A stretch of DNA of 9,539 nucleotides from Nitrososphaerota archaeon (GTDB lineage Archaea; Thermoproteota; Nitrososphaeria; Nitrososphaerales; Nitrosopumilaceae), in NCBI GenBank assembly GCA_028867235.1, contig JAGWGS010000038.1:1-9539 (forward strand), given 5' to 3'. The stretch's first letter is position 1. Every line of letters begins with the position of its first letter. The position numbers and the translations under genes are program-made. Below the pieces are notes generated by a model. That model was not told where the DNA came from and made no database searches. It saw only the letters and a program-made list of their open reading frames with translations. Of this stretch, positions 6,698 to 9,539 are shown one piece after another.

Positions 6698-6928
6698 TCA
6701 TTTGACCATCTGTCTGAGCTCATCAGGAGATGCATTCATTATCTCTTCTCTGGTATGAGGCTTGGCAAGTTTTCTATTGACCAGTACTATGCTCATCCTT
6801 CTTGGTATGATTCGTTTTGAGCTTAAAAGGCCCATGTACTGTTCCTTTTCGTCTTCTGTACAGAATACAGTCTCATAGTTACTTGAGACCCATATATCTT
6901 GGAATGTCTCATTGCTCATACTCATCAT
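6698..6928 (-). CDS. Small protein of unknown function (76 residues)
   Basis: Not recognised. The protein is soluble and mixed charge, with an aromatic start (ETFQDIWVSSNYETVFC), an acidic helix TEDEKEQYMGLL, a basic strand-like part SSKRIIPRRMSIVLVNRKL, and a closing helix REEIMNASPDELRQMVK. A single Cys makes a zinc site unlikely. The open frame could run to a TTG at 6946, but I chose the ATG at 6928: a TATA-like cttata lies about 26 nt before it on the minus strand, fitting a leaderless message, and the extra residues look like promoter sequence. ATG 6925 and 6919 are close alternatives. It stands alone, with a hairpin terminator behind and a 282-nt spacer in front. Confidence 0.72.
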   Translation of the reverse strand: MMSMSNETFQDIWVSSNYETVFCTEDEKEQYMGLLSSKRIIPRRMSIVLVNRKLAKPHTREEIMNASPDELRQMVK

Positions 6929-6950
6929 GGTTCTAGTTACACCCAAGTTC

Positions 6951-6957
6951 CTATAAG
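6951..6957 (-). promoter_or_regulatory. Box A for the 76-residue gene
   Basis: The minus strand reads cttatag, its TATA core centred about 26 nt before the ATG at 6928. This spacing decides the start: the TTG at 6946 would lie upstream of the expected transcription start. Confidence 0.45.
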
Positions 6958-7090
6958 GAATTACTACACATTGTTCTGTAACATGGTTCTCTACAAAACT
7001 ATGGCAACAAAGATGAATTACTGTAGATTTATCTTTTAGTATGGATTTCTACGCCTATCTTTAATGCTAATCTGTTGTACTATATCTCTA

Positions 7091-7159
7091 GGCAAACGGG
7101 AAGATCTCTTGTGAGGAGTTGAACCCAGATCCACCTTCCATCATGTGAACCTGTTTGCC
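7091..7159 (+). ncRNA. Candidate structured RNA closed by a 10-bp stem
   Basis: In a gene-free spacer (6929-7210), GGCAAACGGG (7091-7100) pairs with CCTGTTTGCC (7150-7159) over ten positions, one a G-T pair that would be an A-C mismatch on the other strand, so plus-strand transcription is favoured. An inner GATCT (7103-7107) can pair with AGATC (7127-7131). A taatg-containing box A-like tctttaat (7058-7065) lies about 29 nt before the first base. The minus strand contains a GGTTCAACTCC string matching a tRNA T-loop/B-box consensus, but it sits in the wrong place for a tRNA with this closing stem and its T-stem does not pair. It could be a tRNA relic, an sRNA, or a 5' region of the next gene. 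The rest of the spacer shows nothing but promoters. Confidence 0.35.
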
Positions 7160-7180
7160 CTGTGATGTCATGAAAATTTC

Positions 7181-7186
7181 TTATAT
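7181..7186 (+). promoter_or_regulatory. Box A for the minimal zincin gene
   Basis: ttatat within tttcttatatctt is centred about 27 nt before the ATG at 7211, giving a leaderless transcript. The element is nearly palindromic and also lies about 25 nt beyond the 7159 end of the candidate RNA, so it could in principle drive minus-strand transcription of that element. Confidence 0.5.
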
Positions 7187-7210
7187 CTTGCATATGGAAT
7201 CCTAGAGACT

Positions 7211-7567
7211 ATGGTTGAACTAGATGACATTACAAAAGCAAAGGTAGTTGCATTAATTCTAGATAAAAAAACAGAACAAGCACTAGAATATCTCAGCAAG
7301 CTGTATGGTATCCAAACACCTGAAATTACAGTAGGAACTATAAAGAAAAAACGAAGAACTGTATATGCAGTCTATGTAGTACACGAAAAAAAGATCTATG
7401 CGTCAAACTCTGAAATATTCTACAACCCGTTTGTAATACTTCATGAATATTATCATCATATACGTTCAAAACTTGATACTCACAAAGGTTCCGAAAAATA
7501 CGCAAACATGTATGCAAAATCATTTATTGATTCGTATGTTAAAATTGTCCAAGCCATGCAAGACTAG
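7211..7567 (+). CDS. Minimal HExxH zincin-like protein, M78/ImmA-like pattern
   Basis: 118 residues, no signal peptide, so cytoplasmic. The N-terminal half is helical with a following strand pair (RRTVYAVYVVHEKKIYASN). The core is VILHEYYHHIRSKLD, with H78, E79 and H82 forming the HExxH zinc-peptidase motif, then GSEKYANMYAKSFI, where E95 is a good third-ligand candidate and the E..AN.(Y)A pattern recalls the second helix of IrrE/ImmA-type M78 peptidases. It is much shorter than those and has no helix-turn-helix. It may be a stand-alone regulatory or toxin-type protease, or an inactive relative. The ATG has a box A at the leaderless distance. Its stop overlaps the stop of the converging gene by four bases. 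Confidence 0.87.
   Translation: MVELDDITKAKVVALILDKKTEQALEYLSKLYGIQTPEITVGTIKKKRRTVYAVYVVHEKKIYASNSEIFYNPFVILHEYYHHIRSKLDTHKGSEKYANMYAKSFIDSYVKIVQAMQD
7564..7567. other. Palindromic CTAG supplying both converging stop codons
   Basis: CTAG reads TAG on either strand: bases 7565-7567 end the plus-strand zincin gene and bases 7564-7566 end the minus-strand DUF6659-like gene. The two coding regions overlap by four bases, with no space for separate terminators, so their mRNA 3' ends must overlap. Confidence 0.8.
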
Positions 7568-7920
7568 CTTGTTGTTTTCATATAGTTTATGGCTTCTTTG
7601 ATTCTTTTTATGGTTGATGCAAAACTACCTTTCATTATCAGAACTATGATGTCCTGCCCCTCTGGCATTGATATTATTCGAAAATTTTTTCTCTCTGTTA
7701 TGGTGTATTTTACAGAACCGAGATTTTCATCAAAGTCACACTGCATGGATTCGTACAGTGATATTGACATGAAAAACATCTCTTTTTGCTCATCAGATAG
7801 TAAGACAGTATTTCTTGTCCTGTAGTCAATCAGACGACCGTTCTTTGTAATGCGTCCTACAAATTCTACTCCACGAACCATGTAGTCCTCAAGATTATTG
7901 ACTTGGACGTTTTGTGACAT
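7564..7920 (-). CDS. Thaumarchaeal conserved protein, DUF6659-like
   Basis: 118 residues, soluble, no signal peptide. The central part GRITKNGRLIDYRTRNTVLL, then SDEQKEMFFMSISLYESM, a DFDENLGSVKYTITERKNFR segment, and a strand DIIVLIMKG followed by a C-terminal helix (TIKRIKEAINYM) fit a family found repeatedly in Thaumarchaeota, which I believe is catalogued as DUF6659. The strand-helix-strand order looks like a roadblock/longin or profilin-like fold, so a scaffold or GTPase-partner role is possible but not shown. The ATG at 7920 has tttattaa about 27 nt upstream (minus strand), a strong box A for a leaderless message. The gene converges with the minimal zincin and shares a CTAG at the stop codons. 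Confidence 0.85.
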   Translation of the reverse strand: MSQNVQVNNLEDYMVRGVEFVGRITKNGRLIDYRTRNTVLLSDEQKEMFFMSISLYESMQCDFDENLGSVKYTITERKNFRIISMPEGQDIIVLIMKGSFASTIKRIKEAINYMKTTS

Positions 7921-7943
7921 TGGTATATAATTGGTCTTCTTTG

Positions 7944-7951
7944 TTAATAAA
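7944..7951 (-). promoter_or_regulatory. Box A for the DUF6659-like gene
   Basis: The minus strand reads tttattaa, centred about 27 nt before the ATG at 7920, giving a leaderless message. A second TATA-like string at 7924-7930 is too close to the ATG to act as its box A. Confidence 0.5.
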
Positions 7952-8004
7952 ACTGATCACAAATTTCATGTCCAGGTTAAGATGATGATATTATGATTGG
8001 CAAG

Positions 8005-8010
8005 TATTAT
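8005..8010 (+). promoter_or_regulatory. Box A for the surface protein gene
   Basis: tattat is centred about 29 nt before the ATG at 8037 and about 20 nt before the GTG at 8028. Standard spacing puts the start site near 8034, so the ATG is the better start, with a leader of a few bases. Confidence 0.35.
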
Positions 8011-8036
8011 CTTCAAGCCTTTTCTAGGTGCATGTC

Positions 8037-8576
8037 ATGACAAGTAAACCAATTCTAATTGCATTATCTGTTTTGTGCGTATCATGCATGGCTCCTGACT
8101 TGAATATGTTTGCACATGCAAGCTCACCAATTATGATATCTATGGACTCGTATCCTCAAGTAAATATTGTAATCTACGCACCGGATTTTAACTCCAATCC
8201 GTATGCCATTGACACAATAGGTGAAGATGGAAGCACAGTCACAATATCTACAAGAGAATCTAGCATTCCGTATAGACTAGTTGAGACTGGTCCTGATACT
8301 GGATATTTTGCAGGCTCTGTTATCGTCTCCTCTACAACTTCTTCTTGTTCCCCCGTATGCGGTCCAAATGACGGATTTCTTGCAGGAGGCGGAAATGATG
8401 CAATCACAGTGTCTTTCACATATGCAAACGGCCAGACAATTACTGCTTCATCAAATGATAACGTTCCAAGACCTGTGTATCATGGTACAGTTCCAGAGTT
8501 TCCTGCTGTAGGAATTACCCTTGTTGCAGGAGTTACATTTCTAGTGTATTTTTCCAAGATGAGATTTATACGCTAA
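8037..8576 (+). CDS. S-layer-like surface protein with PEF-type C-terminal sorting tail
   Basis: 179 residues from ATG 8037; a GTG at 8028 would add three. Signal peptide at about 1-28 (KPILIALSVLCVSC, then FAHAS). One beta domain follows: VNIVIYAPDFNSNPYAIDTI, TVTISTRES, IPYRLVETGPDTGYFAGSV and GPNDGFLAGGGNDAITVSF. The 'APD.N....AID' and 'LVETG.DTG.F.G' strings are characteristic of thaumarchaeal S-layer and related surface proteins, which carry many such domains; here there is one. C104 and C108 may form a local disulfide. The C-terminus is VPEFP (152-156), a hydrophobic stretch at 157-172 and a basic tail (KMRFIR), the tripartite layout of PEF-type signals cut and anchored by archaeosortases; the fifth residue is Pro rather than the Gly of PEFG. 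Expected to be exported and membrane or lipid anchored. Confidence 0.9.
   Translation: MTSKPILIALSVLCVSCMAPDLNMFAHASSPIMISMDSYPQVNIVIYAPDFNSNPYAIDTIGEDGSTVTISTRESSIPYRLVETGPDTGYFAGSVIVSSTTSSCSPVCGPNDGFLAGGGNDAITVSFTYANGQTITASSNDNVPRPVYHGTVPEFPAVGITLVAGVTFLVYFSKMRFIR
8564..8570 (+). promoter_or_regulatory. Box A for the CxxC protein gene, inside the surface protein gene
   Basis: atttata is centred about 27 nt before the ATG at 8595 and so predicts a leaderless message. It overlaps the last codons (RFIR) of the surface protein gene, so the promoter is embedded in coding sequence. Confidence 0.45.
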
Positions 8577-8594
8577 CAAGTTTCTATACTGTGA

Positions 8595-8828
8595 ATGAAC
8601 TCTAAAACAAAAAATGCCCAATGTAAGAGATGTCTTGGAATGTTCAAGGAAAAAGAGATTTACACAATACAACAGTTACAGTATAGAAAATCTCCTTCAT
8701 ATCAGTGGACAAGGGAATTTTTTGATGTATTAGAAATTGGAGAATGGGACTCGTTTTGTGAATCATGCATGAATTATCACAAAAAAATATCTCACGACAT
8801 TTGGATGAAATATTGCAATTCTATTTGA
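8595..8828 (+). CDS. Small two-CxxC zinc-binding protein, unknown function
   Basis: 77 residues. CKRC at 10-13 and CESC at 55-58 can form one four-cysteine zinc site, with a 41-residue insert between them holding basic and aromatic residues (YTIQQLQYRKSPSYQWTREFF, split here as a helix-like run after position 22, then DVLEIGEWDSF). It ends in a helical NYHKKISHDIWMKYC. It has no signal peptide. The layout suits a small nucleic-acid or protein-binding zinc protein; I cannot assign a family. It starts 18 nt after the surface protein stop, yet has a box A of its own at leaderless spacing. Its 3' end overlaps the converging hydrolase gene by eight bases. Confidence 0.78.
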   Translation: MNSKTKNAQCKRCLGMFKEKEIYTIQQLQYRKSPSYQWTREFFDVLEIGEWDSFCESCMNYHKKISHDIWMKYCNSI

Positions 8829-9539
8829 GATATTTATCCATGAATGATAAAGTCTTATTCCACGCATCCTTTGTCTGTTCTGGTGCATAGTTTGCACCTG
8901 ATGGGTTTGCAAATGCATGTCCTAATCCTGGATATGTGTAAATCTCATTTTGAATTCCTAGCCTGTCAAGCTCTGACCTGAATTCTCTTACCTTGTCAAT
9001 TGATATGGATTGATCATTTTCTCCAAAAAATCCAAGGACTGGCCACTTGATTGATGCTAATGTTGTAGTATTTGTTACTGGTTGACCATAGTAAATGATT
9101 GTGGCATCCAACTTGTTTCCACTAAGGGCATAATTTAATGACTGGCTACCACCAAAACACCATCCAATTGTAGAGATTTTGGTAACATTGTATTTTTCTT
9201 TAAGAATATTTACAGCAGAGTTGATGTTCTCAATTCCTTTTTGCTGGTCAAAAGAAAATAACAGTTGCCTTGCTCCATCCGCTGTAGTTGCAACCTGCCC
9301 TGCGTACAAGTCCACTGCCATGGCTACATAACCATGAGATGCAAGACCTCTTGCCATGCTCTTTATGTTATCATTTAGTCCCCACCATTCATGGATTAGT
9401 ATGACTCCTGGAAAGTTGCCCTTTTGTGATGGCATAGCTACATACCCTGTGGTATTTGCATAGTACGTGACAGGTATAGCAGTAACTTGCACTGGACCGC
9501 CCTCAAACATGTCAGAATTCTTTGTTCCATTTTTGGTAT
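8821..9539 (-). CDS. Dienelactone-hydrolase-family protein, 5' end outside the window
   Basis: Alpha/beta hydrolase. Numbered from the in-window ATG at 9510 (229 residues): VILIHEWWGLND at 36-47, with E41 the family's conserved glutamate; IGWCFGGSQ at 115-123, with C118 the nucleophile; GENDQSIS with D166; and PGLGHAFANP with H198. Together they make the Cys-Asp-His triad typical of dienelactone hydrolases. The substrate is unknown; many relatives are general esterases. The frame stays open upstream of the ATG to the window edge (reading TKNGTKNSD), so the true start is probably further out, perhaps with a signal peptide or membrane anchor, as the N-x-S/T-rich lead-in suggests an exported protein. 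Its stop overlaps the converging CxxC gene by eight bases. Confidence 0.9.
   Translation of the reverse strand, partial: TKNGTKNSDMFEGGPVQVTAIPVTYYANTTGYVAMPSQKGNFPGVILIHEWWGLNDNIKSMARGLASHGYVAMAVDLYAGQVATTADGARQLLFSFDQQKGIENINSAVNILKEKYNVTKISTIGWCFGGSQSLNYALSGNKLDATIIYYGQPVTNTTTLASIKWPVLGFFGENDQSISIDKVREFRSELDRLGIQNEIYTYPGLGHAFANPSGANYAPEQTKDAWNKTLSFMDKYLK

Noticed and set aside
6636..6758. 40-codon plus-strand frame starting ATG (MGSDRFILVEKDEVF)
   Set aside because: The start looks protein-like, but half of it is antisense to the 76-residue gene, it covers the terminator hairpin, and the nearest TTTAAA is only about 14 nt upstream, too close for a box A. Kept as a weak possibility only.
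7091..7159. tRNA gene in the spacer
   Set aside because: A B-box-like string is present on the minus strand, but its T-stem does not pair, no A box or anticodon arm can be placed, and the closing stem is on the wrong side of it. Reported as a candidate structured RNA instead.
8174..8511. Frames on both strands within the surface protein gene
   Set aside because: Shadows of the gene with signal peptide, surface domain and sorting tail; no independent support.

Overview
This window looks like a piece of a thaumarchaeal (Nitrososphaerota) chromosome, most likely from the Nitrosopumilales. The evidence is: AT-rich DNA; short genes with TATA-like box A elements about 26 nt before the start codon (leaderless transcripts); a secreted protein ending in a PEF-type sorting tail; S-layer-like beta domains with the 'YKLVETG.DTG.F.G' pattern; Trp-rich 'IPSWVK.DAKFW..G.I.D.DF...I.YL' repeats; and small conserved proteins typical of this phylum. 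I see no mobile element, CRISPR array, rRNA or canonical tRNA. Family names come from reading motifs by eye; no searches were run.

Layout. 134-457 (+): small winged-helix regulator. 473-3131 (-): a tight three-gene operon, read right to left, of a helical protein, an SPFH/band-7 protein with a C-terminal double zinc ribbon, and a zinc-ribbon protein with a Gly/Met-rich core. It resembles the bacterial YdjG/YdjI membrane-stress cassette. 3249-5135 (+): large secreted protein joining an HExxH zincin-like region, two Trp repeats and a DUF192 domain. 5177-5479 (+): small beta-sandwich-like protein. 5538-6002 (+): secreted Cys protein. 6054-6599 (-): membrane-anchored His-rich protein. 6698-6928 (-): unknown small protein. 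6929-7210: spacer holding a candidate structured RNA (7091-7159) and two promoters. 7211-7567 (+) and 7564-7920 (-): minimal zincin and a thaumarchaeal DUF6659-like protein that share a CTAG at their stops. 8037-8576 (+): S-layer-like surface protein. 8595-8828 (+): small CxxC protein. 8821-9539 (-): extracellular dienelactone-hydrolase-like protein, cut at its 5' end by the window edge.

How it fits together. Most genes appear to be single transcription units with their own promoter; the only clear operon is the three-gene SPFH cassette. The common theme is the cell envelope: a putative membrane-organising complex, several exported or membrane-anchored proteins, a surface-layer-like protein and an exported hydrolase. 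The most interesting system is the SPFH cassette, which looks like an archaeal version of a poorly understood bacterial envelope-stress module, without a PspA gene in view.
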